Assembly (NCBI RefSeq): GCF_003987185.1
Contig: NZ_PIPS01000001.1
Coordinates: 372,001-436,000, forward strand
Length of the DNA stretch: 64,000 nucleotides
Origin: Idiomarina aquatica
Lineage (GTDB): Bacteria; Pseudomonadota; Gammaproteobacteria; Enterobacterales; Alteromonadaceae
Direction of reading: 5' to 3'
A program made the position numbers and the translations under genes. Under the pieces are notes generated by a model. That model made no database searches and had not been told where the DNA came from. It worked only from the letters and a program-made list of their open reading frames with translations. Below are positions 47,781 through 58,461 of this stretch, one piece after another. Numbering within the stretch: position 1 is the first letter of the stretch; every line of letters begins with the position of its first letter.

Positions 47781-47881
47781 GGTGGCGCGTCGGATACGCT
47801 GGTAACTGAGGTTATGATTGTTTATCATCGACGCGTAAGCATTCACATAAACACATTTATACAAAACCACGTGGGTCGTTA

Positions 47882-48244
47882 ATGAAAAGCACGTTATCAA
47901 AATTATCTGTCGCTACAGCACTTGTCATTGGCTTAAGTAGCTGCTCAACACTCAATGAGATGGTTTACCGCATTGACATTCCACAGGGTAACTACCTGGA
48001 ACAACGGGATGTTGACAAGTTACGTGTCGGTATGACCCAAGAGCAGGTTGCCTATGTATTAGGCCGCCCTGTTGCACAAAATGCCTTCGATAGTGATCGT
48101 TGGGTCTATCTGTACGAAATGAATCCAAACAGTGGCAAAATCTTTCGAAAGGAATTGATTCTTGACTTTAATGCAGGTTTACTGGTGCAGATGTCAGGGG
48201 ATTTTGAAGAACCTGAAGAATTTGATACTCCGTTAGACGAATAA
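47882..48244 (+). CDS. bamE: BamE (SmpA/OmlA), outer-membrane assembly lipoprotein
   Basis: Lipoprotein of 120 residues: signal peptide with lipobox GLSSC (cysteine at about 21), then the BamE domain with YRIDIPQGNYLEQRDVDKLR, the MTQEQVAYVLGRP helix and WVYLYEMNP. It stabilises the BamA-BamD contact in the beta-barrel assembly machine. The tail is acidic (DFEEPEEFDTPLDE). It follows recN after 101 bases, the conserved recN-bamE order; no clear terminator separates them. Confidence 0.96.
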   Translation: MKSTLSKLSVATALVIGLSSCSTLNEMVYRIDIPQGNYLEQRDVDKLRVGMTQEQVAYVLGRPVAQNAFDSDRWVYLYEMNPNSGKIFRKELILDFNAGLLVQMSGDFEEPEEFDTPLDE

Positions 48245-48257
48245 GGAACCCCCGTCG

Positions 48258-50996
48258 ATGGCGAGCTCTTCTATCGATGACGAGGTCGTCCACATTGTCC
48301 GCAGTCCCAGGGACAAAAGGGACTACCGCGCCGTCCGCTTAGAGAATAATTTACAGGCGTTGCTGGTGCATTGCCCCGGCAGTCATAAAGCTGCCGCGGC
48401 CTTGGCGGTAAATGCCGGTCACTTTGACGACCCTGAACACACTCAGGGTCTCGCTCACTTCCTTGAGCATATGCTGTTTCTCGGCAACTCAAGCTTTCCT
48501 TCGCCGTCGGCCTTCAGCGACTTCTTAAATGCTTATGGTGGGCAACAAAACGCCTGGACAGGAACCGAATACTCCAACTTTTATTTCGACTGCCAGGCCA
48601 GTGCGCTGGAACGCGCGCTGGAGTACTTTGCCGCCATGTTTCAACAGCCCCTGCTGGCACAGGAATGGATAGATAAAGAACGCCAGTCCATTGAATCCGA
48701 GTTTCGCCTTAAGCAACAAGACGAATTGCGACGACTTTATCAGGTGCACAAGTCAACCTGTAACCCAAAACACCCTTTCAGTCAGTTTTCGGTGGGCAAC
48801 TTAAATACCCTCAAAGACGATAAGCACGGTACACTGCAGGACAAACTTCGGCGTTTTTTCACGCAGCATTATGTCAGTGACAATCTGCGCCTTGTCATTG
48901 CCGGGCCACAATCGCTCGAGCGGTTAGCGGAACTGGCTGAAACCCATTTCTCGGCACTGCCGTCGAGCGCTCAGATGACAACCGCAAAAAAAGGGTTAGC
49001 GCCGTTGTACCGACCTGATCAGCTCGGTGTAAAACTGGAGGTTAAACCGGTTAAGCCCGCTCGTCGTCTGATCATCACCCTGCCGCTACCGGCTATCGAC
49101 GATGATTATGCCCATAAAACCACCAGTTTTATCGCACACATTCTCGGCTACGAGGGGCCGCAAAGTTTGTTTTCCTGCCTACGTAATCGCGGCTGGATCA
49201 ACAGTCTGTCAGCCGGCGGCGGTATCAGTGGCAGTAATTTTAAAGATTTTAATATCAACATACAGCTGACCGAACGTGGTGAGAAGCATGCCCTTAGCGT
49301 CGCCCAGTGGGTGTTTAATTACATCCGGCTGATACAGGACCAAGGTATTGAAGACTGGCGCTACGAAGAACGCCGCCTGAGTACCGAGCTGAGCTTTAAA
49401 TTTCAGGAACCGATACCGGTCGGCGAACTGGTCTCGCAACTTGCAGTGAACGCGCACCACTACCCTGAGCGGGACATCATTTACGGCGATTACCGCATGG
49501 ACTGCCTCAATAATATGCGCGCCAATGAACTGCTCAACCTGATGGTACCGGAACGCGCCCGGATCACTCTGATCAGTGCCCAGGCTAACACCAATAAGCT
49601 GACGTTGTTATACGATACGCCCTACAGCATGCGTCCGTTGCAAGCCGACGAGGTGGCTCAATTGAAGGCGCCCGCCGACGGCTTCTGCGCCCAACTGCCG
49701 CGGCAGAACCGTTTCCTTAACGAGCACTTTCAGCCTTACCCGCTGGAAGCCGAGCAGACACGCCCGAGCGCCCTTATTGATAATGACCAGCTCACTCTGT
49801 GGCACCTTCAGGATCAAGAATTCAGGGTTCCAAAAGGCCACATTTACCTTAATTTAGAGGCACCTCAGGTCACCGCTTCAGCGCTCAATTTTGCCTGTTC
49901 AAGAATATGGGCGGAACTGATGATTGATGCCCTCAATGAAGACTTGTACGACGCCGAAGTTGCCGGCCTGCATTTTAATATTTATCCGACCCAGACCGGT
50001 ATCACCATTCATACCACCGGGCTGTCGGCAGGCCAGTTGCCGTTGCTGAGTTATTTAATGCGTCAGGCGCAAACCGTAAAGTTCGATCGCAGCCGCTGGC
50101 AAGCGGTAACCCAGCAATTGGTCAACAACTGGCATTCGGCCCATCAGAATCAGCCGCTAAACCTGTTGTTCTCAGAACTGAACCTACTGTTGCAGCAAGG
50201 CCTGTACCGGCTCAGCGACATGGCGGCTGCCTGCGAAAGTTTAAGTTATACGCATTTTTCACACATCGTTGCCAACTTGTTTAAACCCATGCGAGTCACC
50301 GGTTTTATGCACGGCGACTGGCAACAACAGCACGCCGGGCAACTGGCTCAGTTGATTCAGGCCAACACCGGCAGCAACGGCCTTAATAAAGCCCCAATTC
50401 AGCAACGCATAAAACGACTGCAGGACATCGAGCGGGCAGCCAACCCGATTGCAGTGCCAATGCAACACAACGACAAAGCGGCTTTGCAATATGTTCAGGG
50501 CGCGTCCGACTCGCCGCGCGAGCAGGTCGCCTTGATGTTGTTGCAACAACTTATCCATCAGTTTGTGTTTGATGAGCTGCGCACCCGACGTCAACTGGGC
50601 TACATGGCCGGCAGCCAGTATTTTGCGCTGCAGCGTTTGCCCGGCATCATTATTTTCGTGCAATCACCCAACGTCAGTGAAGACGATTTGCAACACCAGA
50701 TCAGCGAAGCTCTTGAGCTGTGTTTCGAACACCTGAACGAAATGAGCTTAAAAGCCTGGGCACACAGTAAATCGGTGTTAAGACAGCAGTTATCAGTGAC
50801 CGATCGCAGTCTGAGGGTTCGCAGTCAACGGCTATGGGGTGCCATTCAATTAGGCGATACGCAGTTCGATCGTGCCGATCAACTTATCCGCGCACTTGAC
50901 GACTGGCAGCTCGACGACTGGCTCGCGTATAGCCAGCGGTTATTGTTTGAGCAACCGGTTCGGCTTTATATTCAAACCAAGGCCGATAGCGGCTAG
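48258..50996 (+). CDS. Pitrilysin/insulinase-family (M16) zinc peptidase, no signal peptide
   Basis: Protein of 912 residues built of four M16 half-domains. The inverted zinc motif HxxEH is HFLEH at 67-71 (GLAHFLEHMLFLGN), with the distal glutamate in QSIESEFRL about 76 residues on. The C-terminal LRTRRQLGYMAGSQYF is the conserved substrate-binding Arg-Tyr region of pitrilysins. It resembles E. coli protease III (PtrA, periplasmic), but this sequence starts MASSSIDDEVVHIVRSP without a signal peptide, so it should be cytosolic and degrade short peptides. ATG 13 bases after bamE, with AAGGAA upstream, so probably co-transcribed with it. Confidence 0.92.
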   Translation: MASSSIDDEVVHIVRSPRDKRDYRAVRLENNLQALLVHCPGSHKAAAALAVNAGHFDDPEHTQGLAHFLEHMLFLGNSSFPSPSAFSDFLNAYGGQQNAWTGTEYSNFYFDCQASALERALEYFAAMFQQPLLAQEWIDKERQSIESEFRLKQQDELRRLYQVHKSTCNPKHPFSQFSVGNLNTLKDDKHGTLQDKLRRFFTQHYVSDNLRLVIAGPQSLERLAELAETHFSALPSSAQMTTAKKGLAPLYRPDQLGVKLEVKPVKPARRLIITLPLPAIDDDYAHKTTSFIAHILGYEGPQSLFSCLRNRGWINSLSAGGGISGSNFKDFNINIQLTERGEKHALSVAQWVFNYIRLIQDQGIEDWRYEERRLSTELSFKFQEPIPVGELVSQLAVNAHHYPERDIIYGDYRMDCLNNMRANELLNLMVPERARITLISAQANTNKLTLLYDTPYSMRPLQADEVAQLKAPADGFCAQLPRQNRFLNEHFQPYPLEAEQTRPSALIDNDQLTLWHLQDQEFRVPKGHIYLNLEAPQVTASALNFACSRIWAELMIDALNEDLYDAEVAGLHFNIYPTQTGITIHTTGLSAGQLPLLSYLMRQAQTVKFDRSRWQAVTQQLVNNWHSAHQNQPLNLLFSELNLLLQQGLYRLSDMAAACESLSYTHFSHIVANLFKPMRVTGFMHGDWQQQHAGQLAQLIQANTGSNGLNKAPIQQRIKRLQDIERAANPIAVPMQHNDKAALQYVQGASDSPREQVALMLLQQLIHQFVFDELRTRRQLGYMAGSQYFALQRLPGIIIFVQSPNVSEDDLQHQISEALELCFEHLNEMSLKAWAHSKSVLRQQLSVTDRSLRVRSQRLWGAIQLGDTQFDRADQLIRALDDWQLDDWLAYSQRLLFEQPVRLYIQTKADSG

Positions 50997-51097
50997 AATC
51001 GCTTTACATTATTTTTGCTTTTGGTTAGCTTAACCTTAAATTAACAAATTATAAGAGCCGCAAGCCAGCGGCCTCCCATCAGGACATTATCTTTACC

Positions 51098-54000
51098 GTG
51101 AAAGTTACCTATTGGTTCGCTCTCTTAGCCGGCCTCACTATGATATTGAACAGTGCCAGTGCTGCGCCGCCCGGGGCGCTGGCGCAATCACGGCATTGGG
51201 CCATCAGCCAGGGCATGACCAGCCATACCGTAACCGACCTGTTGCAGGACACTCGCGGCTTTTTGTGGATAGCCACTCGCAATGGCCTGCAACGCTTTGA
51301 CGGTGTCTCGTTCGAACATTTTATGACCGGCCGGCAACCGCACCAACTGCCGAGCAACAACATTCTCGATCTGTGGTTTAACGACAAGCAATTATGGGTT
51401 TCTACGGCACGGGGTGTGGCTTATTTTGACTATCAGCAGAACCGCTTCTACCGCCACCCTAAATTTGACAACGTTAACGGCCCACAACCACCGATCGTTA
51501 GCAAAATCATCGCTGACTTTAATGACAACTTGCTGTTTTTATCGGAAAGTCGTTTATGGCGGGTGGATACCAAAACAGCCACGCCCGTCACACTGTCCTA
51601 CAACGGAGATACGCTGACCAATATCACCAATATCCACATGGGCAAACGCTGGATCTGGTTGAGTGAGCAGGATGGCAGCCTGTATGTCTGGGACGGCAAC
51701 AGCTTTGATGTGTTCAAAGTCAGTCAGCAAAACCCGATCACTGACCCGTTGCCGGCCACGGGCTTCAATCACATCTTACAGCGTGCTGATCGGATTTATT
51801 TCGCTCATGATCGGGGACTGTTCATTCTTGACGACGATTTTCGACTGTTGCAACAACTGGACAATGCCACCGATCTTGATAACAGCACGCCCATCAGCAG
51901 TTTAGCCTATGTCGATAACGGCCATCTGTTACTGGGTACCAGTCAGGGCATAAAAATACTGGAAACGTTCTCGCGCCAGCCGGCCTATCTCAGCCGTCAG
52001 CATTCGTTATCTCTGCCCCCTTTACTACAGGTTAATGCTTTTACGGTTGATCACCTGCAACGGCTCTGGGTCGGTGCCGGCAACGGGGGCTTGTACCAAT
52101 TTTCGAAACCGCGGTCGGCACTCAACTTCGAAAAGCTACTGGATATTCGTTTGAGCAATGAGCTGAATACCCTGTCGTTGCCGTCGACACTGAACGACTA
52201 TACCAGCGCGACCAAGGACTATGAGGGATTCTGGTGGTTTACCAATGAACTGGGATTGCTGAAGTACGAGCCTGAACAACAGCAGATTAAAGAAGTACAT
52301 CCCCTTCCTCTGACACAGCCACCCAATGTGATGCAAACGGAACTGTTCGCCGAACATCTGTTTGTGGTCGACCAGAAGCATGGTTTGCTGATCTTTGATA
52401 TCGCTGAAAAGCGCTGGCGGCGGATGCCCGATAATCAAGCTTTCTTCGAACAGGAAAACCTACGTATCTCCGTACACGACAGTAAAATTTGGATAGCCGA
52501 TAAGCATAATGCCGTTGCGGTGGATGAGTTCTTCCGCGTCGTTGAGCAGGTGCCACTGTCCCGGGGCGTCAGCAATAACGAACTCAAACCGCTGTTTGTT
52601 ACCACCGAGTTTGAGCAACAAACATTGTACCTGGACTTTGTCAGTCCATTGGCTCCGGAACCGGAGCGTATGCAGTACCGGTTTCGCTTATTCGACTTAA
52701 TGGATGAGTGGCAACACACATCGCGCCCGTTACAGCCAATTTCATTTAACCATTTACCGGCCGGTTCATACACGCTTCAGATTCAGGCATCCGTTGACGG
52801 TAAAGATTGGGCCATTCGCCACCAACAAGATATCAGTGTCAGCGGCCCCTGGTGGCAAAGCAGTTGGGCTTACGGCGTTTATGCATTATTGGTGGCCGGA
52901 TTACTGCTGTTAAGCGGACGCTGGTTTGTGCATTTATGCCGGCAACGTGACCAACTGTCAGCCAGCCACCAACACCTGGCACAAGCGGTAGAAAGCTCCG
53001 GTGCGCAACTGTGGGAATGGCATCTTAGCGAGGGCGAGTTAATCCGTCACAACATTTGGCGCCACTGCCCAGCCTTCCCTATCGATGGCATTCGCTGTGG
53101 TTATGCGGGTTCCGCTGCCAATATCCATCCGCAGGATCTCAAGCGCGTCAAAGAAGAATTCAGTGCCATCGTCGACGGCAGTAAAGACATGTTTGAGTGC
53201 AGCTACCGGCTGGACAACCAGGGTCAGTGGCTGTGGATTATGGATCGCGGCAAAGTTACCGAGCGCGATGAACAGGGTAAACCTCGCCGGGTTCAAGGCG
53301 CCATCACTGACATCAGCGGCATGATAAGCAGTGAAGAACGCCTGAATATGCTGGCTTTGTCACTCACGAACATTTCCGACGGCATTTGTATTTTTGACCG
53401 CTTTTTCCGCAAACGTGAGATCAATAAAGCCTTTGAAACCATCACCGGCTACAGTCGCGAACAGATACTAGAGCAACCTTTTACGCTGCAGGCTTATGAG
53501 CAAAACTTTATCGATCAAATTAAACGTGACGTGTTTAAAGAAGGCAGTTGGCGTGGCGAAGTGACCGATATTCGTGCCGACGGCAGCGAGTTTCAGATGG
53601 AACTGACGTTGGATACCGTCAACAACGACAATGGCGATATCGAACTTATCGTCGCCAGTTTCTCGGACGTTACCGAACGCCGCAACACCGAAAACGAATT
53701 GCGCCGGCTGTCCAATACCGACAGTCTCACGGGGCTGCCCAACCGTTCCTACTTTCAGGTCAGTCACTCAAACCTGGTGCGCAAGAAAGTACCGCATGCG
53801 CTACTCATTTTTGACCTCGACGACTTTAAAAAGATTAATGACTCGCTCGGCCATGAAGTCGGTGATGAGCTGTTGTGCCGGGTGGCCGAACGATTAACCG
53901 ACATTGGCCGGCGTCAGGACACCCTCTACCGGCTTGGCGGCGATGAGTTTGGCTTGCTGGTTGAAGACACCACAGAAATCAACGCCATCAGTGTGCTGGC

Positions 54001-54997
54001 CTCGAAAATTAATACCGAAATCGCAGTACCCTTTAACATCCAGCAGCACGAAGTGGTGATCGGCAGTTCCATCGGTATTGTGCTCTACCCTCACGACGGT
54101 CACACCTCTCAGGAACTGTTACAAAAGGCTGATACCGCGATGTATCATGCCAAACAACGCGGCGGCAACTGCTACCAGTTTTTCAGCCAATCCATGAACG
54201 AAAATGCGATTCGTCGCCTGCAAATCGAAAACGAGTTGCGCAGCGCCATACGTGAGCAGCGCGTGGAAGTGTTCTATCAGCCGAAAATCGAACTGGCCAG
54301 TCAGCATATTGCCGGCATTGAGGCGCTGGCACGAATACGCCGTGAAGATGGCACCGTAATCAGCCCGGCCGACTTTATTCCGCTGGCTGAGGAAACCGGT
54401 TTGATCGTGCCGTTGAGCGAGCAGGTGTTGCGGCAGTCCTGCCGCGACATGAAAACCTTTCTGAAGCTGGCCGGCGCACCGCGTCACGTAGCGATCAACC
54501 TGTCGGCACGCCAGTTCTCTACCTCCAGCCTGGCGTTTCAGGTCGAGTCGATACTTGCAGAAGAAAATATGCACCCACGCCATATCGAGTTCGAAATCAC
54601 TGAAGGGATGGTTATGGCTGATCCGGAACGAGCCATTACCATGCTGGAAAACCTTGCGGATATGGGCGTGCAACTGGCGCTGGACGATTTTGGTACCGGT
54701 TATTCATCGCTGGCTTATTTAAAGCGCTTCCCGCTGCACACCCTGAAAATTGATAAAGCCTTTGTCGATGACATCACCACCGATGACAAGGATCGCAACA
54801 TGGTTGCATCGATTGTCGGAATGGCACATAACCTGGGCTTAAAAGTGGTTGCTGAAGGGGTTGAGTCGCGCACCCAACTGGAGATCTTAAAAACTCTGAG
54901 GTGTGAGTATATTCAGGGCTTTTACTATGCCGAACCGATGCAAGCGGATGCGTTCATCCGCTACATCGGGCAACATCAGGAGCAACCGTCGCTTTAG
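51098..54997 (+). CDS. Propeller-sensor/PAS/GGDEF/EAL cyclic-di-GMP protein
   Basis: Membrane sensor of 1299 residues with a GTG start at 51098. In order: a signal peptide (residues about 1-22); a periplasmic beta-propeller of two-component-regulator repeats (DTRGFLWIATRNGLQRFDG; LQRLWVGAGNGGLYQF) to about 490; a Y_Y_Y domain (about 500-575); one membrane helix (about 585-612); two PAS domains (about 625-745 and 748-870); GGDEF at 947-951; and EAL at 1075-1077. The GGDEF is intact and preceded by RRQD, a correct inhibitory RxxD site. The EAL domain keeps EITEG, DDFGTGYSS, KIDKAFV, VAEGVES and the QG motif. It may therefore both make and break cyclic-di-GMP. Input ligand unknown; similar propeller sensors in gut bacteria detect glycans. 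Its stop overlaps the convergent fadJ stop. Confidence 0.93.
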   Translation: MKVTYWFALLAGLTMILNSASAAPPGALAQSRHWAISQGMTSHTVTDLLQDTRGFLWIATRNGLQRFDGVSFEHFMTGRQPHQLPSNNILDLWFNDKQLWVSTARGVAYFDYQQNRFYRHPKFDNVNGPQPPIVSKIIADFNDNLLFLSESRLWRVDTKTATPVTLSYNGDTLTNITNIHMGKRWIWLSEQDGSLYVWDGNSFDVFKVSQQNPITDPLPATGFNHILQRADRIYFAHDRGLFILDDDFRLLQQLDNATDLDNSTPISSLAYVDNGHLLLGTSQGIKILETFSRQPAYLSRQHSLSLPPLLQVNAFTVDHLQRLWVGAGNGGLYQFSKPRSALNFEKLLDIRLSNELNTLSLPSTLNDYTSATKDYEGFWWFTNELGLLKYEPEQQQIKEVHPLPLTQPPNVMQTELFAEHLFVVDQKHGLLIFDIAEKRWRRMPDNQAFFEQENLRISVHDSKIWIADKHNAVAVDEFFRVVEQVPLSRGVSNNELKPLFVTTEFEQQTLYLDFVSPLAPEPERMQYRFRLFDLMDEWQHTSRPLQPISFNHLPAGSYTLQIQASVDGKDWAIRHQQDISVSGPWWQSSWAYGVYALLVAGLLLLSGRWFVHLCRQRDQLSASHQHLAQAVESSGAQLWEWHLSEGELIRHNIWRHCPAFPIDGIRCGYAGSAANIHPQDLKRVKEEFSAIVDGSKDMFECSYRLDNQGQWLWIMDRGKVTERDEQGKPRRVQGAITDISGMISSEERLNMLALSLTNISDGICIFDRFFRKREINKAFETITGYSREQILEQPFTLQAYEQNFIDQIKRDVFKEGSWRGEVTDIRADGSEFQMELTLDTVNNDNGDIELIVASFSDVTERRNTENELRRLSNTDSLTGLPNRSYFQVSHSNLVRKKVPHALLIFDLDDFKKINDSLGHEVGDELLCRVAERLTDIGRRQDTLYRLGGDEFGLLVEDTTEINAISVLASKINTEIAVPFNIQQHEVVIGSSIGIVLYPHDGHTSQELLQKADTAMYHAKQRGGNCYQFFSQSMNENAIRRLQIENELRSAIREQRVEVFYQPKIELASQHIAGIEALARIRREDGTVISPADFIPLAEETGLIVPLSEQVLRQSCRDMKTFLKLAGAPRHVAINLSARQFSTSSLAFQVESILAEENMHPRHIEFEITEGMVMADPERAITMLENLADMGVQLALDDFGTGYSSLAYLKRFPLHTLKIDKAFVDDITTDDKDRNMVASIVGMAHNLGLKVVAEGVESRTQLEILKTLRCEYIQGFYYAEPMQADAFIRYIGQHQEQPSL

Positions 54998-57117
54998 TAA
55001 AAGCGACGTTGCTGTTCGGCCATTTCCACCAGCAGTGGTGCCGGTTGATAACGATCACCGCGCTGTTCTGCCAGGGTCTTCAGTTTGGTAACCAGCGCAC
55101 CAATGCCAATCTCATCCATATAACGGAATGGGCCGCCACGGAACGGCGGGAAGCCGATACCAAACACTGAGCCGATATCGCCGTCGCGGGCACTGCGAAT
55201 AATGCCTTCCTGCAAACAGTAGGCCGCCTCATTCAACATCGGCAACACACAGAGTTCCGCCACGGCTTCGCGGTCAAGGTTTTGTTTCGGCTCAATGCCT
55301 AACAACGAATACACCGAACTGTCGACCGGCTTACCTTTTACCCCTTTACCGTATTGATAAAAACCTTTCTGGTTCTTTTTGCCTTTGCGCTCATCGTCAA
55401 TCAGCTTGTCAAAAGCCGCCGGAGGTTCAAAACGCTCACCCAGCTCTTTGCGCAAAATTGCCGCCACTTTCGCACCGACATCAATACCCACTTCATCCAG
55501 CAGCGTAATCGGCCCGACCGGGAAGCCAAACTTCACCAGCGCTTTGTCGACGTGCTCGATAGGCTCACCGGCAAGCACCAGTCGTGCAGCTTCGTTCATG
55601 TAAGGAGCCAGAATCCGGTTAACAAAGAAACCGGCGCCGTCCTTAACCACAATCGGCGTTTTGCCTTGTTTCTTGGCAAGCGCGACGGTCGTCGCGATGG
55701 TTTCCGGTGAGGTCCCCTCATGGGTAATAATTTCTGCCAACGGCATTTTATCCACCGGTGAGAAGTAATGCAGACCAATCACATTTTGTGGACGCTGCGC
55801 TTTCGCCGCAATCTGGGTAATCGGCAACGAACTGGTATTGGTCGCAAAAATGGTTTCCGGCTTGGCGTGCTGCTCAATGTCAGCCACCATTTTTTGCTTC
55901 AATTCCAGATCCTCAAACACCGCTTCAATCACCACATCCACCCGTTCGAAACCGGAATAATCCAGGGTGCCGCTTAATGACAACATGGTTTTTTCCAGTT
56001 CCGCACGGCGCATGTGTTTGCGTTTTACTTTTTTGTTCAAACGCTCATAACTGTAGTGCAGTGCATGAGTGATGCCTTCGTGGGAGATGTCTTTAATGCG
56101 TGCCGGCAAACCCGCTTTAGCCGCCGTCACGTAAGCAATACCGCCGCCCATCAGACCGCCGCCAAGCACACCGACGCGATGAATGTCCGCCGGCTTAACA
56201 CCGTCAGCACCGGTTTCTTTTTTCATCTCGGTGGTGGCAAAAAAGATTTGTCGCAACTGGTACGACTGCGGTGTCATCGCCAGTTCACCAAAGCTGCGTG
56301 CTTCTTTGTCCAGTCCAGCTTCACGGCCTTTTTCAACACCAATACGCACGGTATCGATGATCTTATCGATTGCCGGATAATTCCCCTGCGCTTTCTTCTG
56401 TGCCTGTTCAGCCGCTTTCTTGTAAATAATATTACGCCCATAAGCGGTAGCTTCCAGCACTTTACTGATGCCTTTCAGGGGCGCTTTTTTCTTTTTCGGC
56501 TTAGCCGACAACGCGTGTTTCATCGCCGCGTCGAGCAAAATCGACTGAGGCACGACTTCATCCACCAACCCGGCTTTCAGCGCCTGTTTCGCCCGTAATT
56601 GCTTACCGGTCAGCATCATGGTGATGCCCTGCTGAACACCGACTAATTGCGGCAACCGTTGCGTTCCGCCGGAACCGGGCAGTAAACCCAGTTGCACTTC
56701 CGGTAAACCCAGTTGTGTTTTCGGATTATCCGAACAAACCCGGACATGACAGGCCATCGCCAGTTCCAGACCGCCACCCAGGCAGGCACCATTGATGGCC
56801 GCGACGACCGGTACTTCCAGCTGCTCGATGCGATCAAACATGGCCTGCCCCTTGCGGGCCAGACTTTCGGCATCGGCAGCGGTTTCACAATCGTTGATCA
56901 TGTTGATGTCAGCGCCGGCAATAAAGGAACCCGGCTTACCACTGATAAACACCACGCCCTTGATGTCCGAATCGCCCTCCAGCCGGTTCATGAGTCGCCC
57001 GACTTCATCCGCGAAGGTATCCTTGAGGGTGTTCATTGACTCGCCCGGCACATCAATGGTGATCACCGCAACGCCGTTGTCCTTTATGTCCAGTGAGAAG
57101 GCTTTCTGTTCGCTCAT
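54994..57117 (-). CDS. fadJ: FadJ, multifunctional fatty-acid oxidation complex alpha subunit
   Basis: Protein of 707 residues (E. coli FadJ 714). The N-terminal enoyl-CoA hydratase/isomerase domain (about 1-190) has the oxyanion segments GSFIAGADINM and NGACLGGGLELAMACH. The central and C-terminal 3-hydroxyacyl-CoA dehydrogenase domains (about 305-707) have the NAD motif GVLGGGLMGGGIAY and IGLHYFSPVDKMPLAEII. FadJ-type enzymes work mainly in anaerobic or alternative beta-oxidation. Its start shares a base with the fadI stop (TAATG), so the two subunits are co-translated. Confidence 0.96.
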   Translation of the reverse strand: MSEQKAFSLDIKDNGVAVITIDVPGESMNTLKDTFADEVGRLMNRLEGDSDIKGVVFISGKPGSFIAGADINMINDCETAADAESLARKGQAMFDRIEQLEVPVVAAINGACLGGGLELAMACHVRVCSDNPKTQLGLPEVQLGLLPGSGGTQRLPQLVGVQQGITMMLTGKQLRAKQALKAGLVDEVVPQSILLDAAMKHALSAKPKKKKAPLKGISKVLEATAYGRNIIYKKAAEQAQKKAQGNYPAIDKIIDTVRIGVEKGREAGLDKEARSFGELAMTPQSYQLRQIFFATTEMKKETGADGVKPADIHRVGVLGGGLMGGGIAYVTAAKAGLPARIKDISHEGITHALHYSYERLNKKVKRKHMRRAELEKTMLSLSGTLDYSGFERVDVVIEAVFEDLELKQKMVADIEQHAKPETIFATNTSSLPITQIAAKAQRPQNVIGLHYFSPVDKMPLAEIITHEGTSPETIATTVALAKKQGKTPIVVKDGAGFFVNRILAPYMNEAARLVLAGEPIEHVDKALVKFGFPVGPITLLDEVGIDVGAKVAAILRKELGERFEPPAAFDKLIDDERKGKKNQKGFYQYGKGVKGKPVDSSVYSLLGIEPKQNLDREAVAELCVLPMLNEAAYCLQEGIIRSARDGDIGSVFGIGFPPFRGGPFRYMDEIGIGALVTKLKTLAEQRGDRYQPAPLLVEMAEQQRRFY

Positions 57118-58427
57118 TATTCACTCTCCAAAATCATCGCTGCGCCCAGTCCACCGGCGGCACAGGCTGTCGTCAGTGCGGTGCCGCCGCCACGGCGACG
57201 TAATTCGTAAATCATTTGCGTGATCATCCGCGCGCCGGTAGCAGCAAAGGGGTGACCATAGGCAATCGAGCCGCCTAACACATTAAACTTGGCCGGGTCG
57301 ATTTCGCCAATGGCCTCGCTGCGGTTCAGTTTGTCCTGCGCAAACTGCTTGCTGGCAAACATTTTCATGTTGGTCAGTGTTTGTGCGGCAAAGGCTTCGT
57401 GCATATCAATCAGGTCCAGGTCGCTGAGTTTCATGCCGGCACGATCTAACGCGATGGGGGTCGCATAAGAAGGCCCCATCAGCATGTCCTGCTCAACCCC
57501 AATGGCGCTGAAGGCGTAGCTGCGAATATAGCCCAAGGGCTCGTAGCCCAGCTCTTTGGCGCGGCTTTCCGTCATCAGCATGACAGCCGATGCCCCGTCA
57601 GTCAGCGGTGTACTGTTGGCGGCGGTTACGGTACCGTGTTTGCGATCAAAGACCGGCTTCAATTTCGCCAACTTGTCGATTTGGCTGTCACCACGAATAT
57701 TGTTATCGCGGCTGATGTGTTTCTTATAAGGTTCCGGATAGGCGGTCATCACTTCTTGATCAAGCCAGCCAGCTTCCCACGCTTGGTGCGCCTTTTGATG
57801 CGACTCCACCGTCAGTTGATCCTGCGCTTCGCGGGAAATACCATGCGACTTCGCCATTTGTTCAGCGGTCTGCCCCATGCTCAAACCGGTGCTGTATTCC
57901 GCCACCGCAGGGGGCACCGGTAACAGGTCCTTAAGACCCAGACGGCGCAAAATACTGAAGCGTTGTCCAAGGCTCTTGGCCTTATTCAGATCGACCAGCG
58001 CTCGGGCTAAACGTTTACTCACACCAATCGGCAGCACCGAAGAGGAATCCGCGCCGCCGGCGATGCCGACACTGATGTTGCCGGCCATCATGGTTTCCAG
58101 CACATTAACGGTGGTCTGGAAGCTGGTTGCACAAGCGCGGCTGACGCTGTACGCATCAACTTCGACCGGCAACTGTGTGCCAAGGACGATTTCGCGGGCA
58201 ATATTAGGTGCTTCCGGCATTTGCACCACCTGGCCAAACACCAGTTGCTCTACCAGTCCGGGTTCGATTCCGGTGCGATTAATCAGCTCCTGCACTACCA
58301 TTTTACCCAGATCGAGTGCCGGTATGCCGTGATAGTCAGTGGCTTGACGGGCAAAAGGTGTACGCAACCCTGCCACAATGGCAATTCGGTCACCGCTGGG
58401 GGTGCGCAACGATTGTGTTGCTGCCAT
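57117..58427 (-). CDS. fadI: FadI, 3-ketoacyl-CoA thiolase
   Basis: Thiolase of 436 residues, matching E. coli FadI in length. The nucleophilic cysteine lies in [12 protein letters not shown]; the distal motifs are [29 protein letters not shown] and the C-terminal [16 protein letters not shown] with the second catalytic cysteine. It cleaves 3-ketoacyl-CoA to acetyl-CoA and shortened acyl-CoA. First gene of fadIJ; a FadR-type operator lies 35 bases upstream of the ATG. Confidence 0.96.
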   Translation of the reverse strand: MAATQSLRTPSGDRIAIVAGLRTPFARQATDYHGIPALDLGKMVVQELINRTGIEPGLVEQLVFGQVVQMPEAPNIAREIVLGTQLPVEVDAYSVSRACATSFQTTVNVLETMMAGNISVGIAGGADSSSVLPIGVSKRLARALVDLNKAKSLGQRFSILRRLGLKDLLPVPPAVAEYSTGLSMGQTAEQMAKSHGISREAQDQLTVESHQKAHQAWEAGWLDQEVMTAYPEPYKKHISRDNNIRGDSQIDKLAKLKPVFDRKHGTVTAANSTPLTDGASAVMLMTESRAKELGYEPLGYIRSYAFSAIGVEQDMLMGPSYATPIALDRAGMKLSDLDLIDMHEAFAAQTLTNMKMFASKQFAQDKLNRSEAIGEIDPAKFNVLGGSIAYGHPFAATGARMITQMIYELRRRGGGTALTTACAAGGLGAAMILESE

Positions 58428-58461
58428 ATGCTTTCTCCATTATATGAATGACGGCCAATAC

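Noticed and set aside
47781-47881. Sigma-E promoter for bamE
   Set aside because: GGTAACT with a TCATC about 17 bases on is too far from the GGAACTT/TCTGA consensus to support a call.
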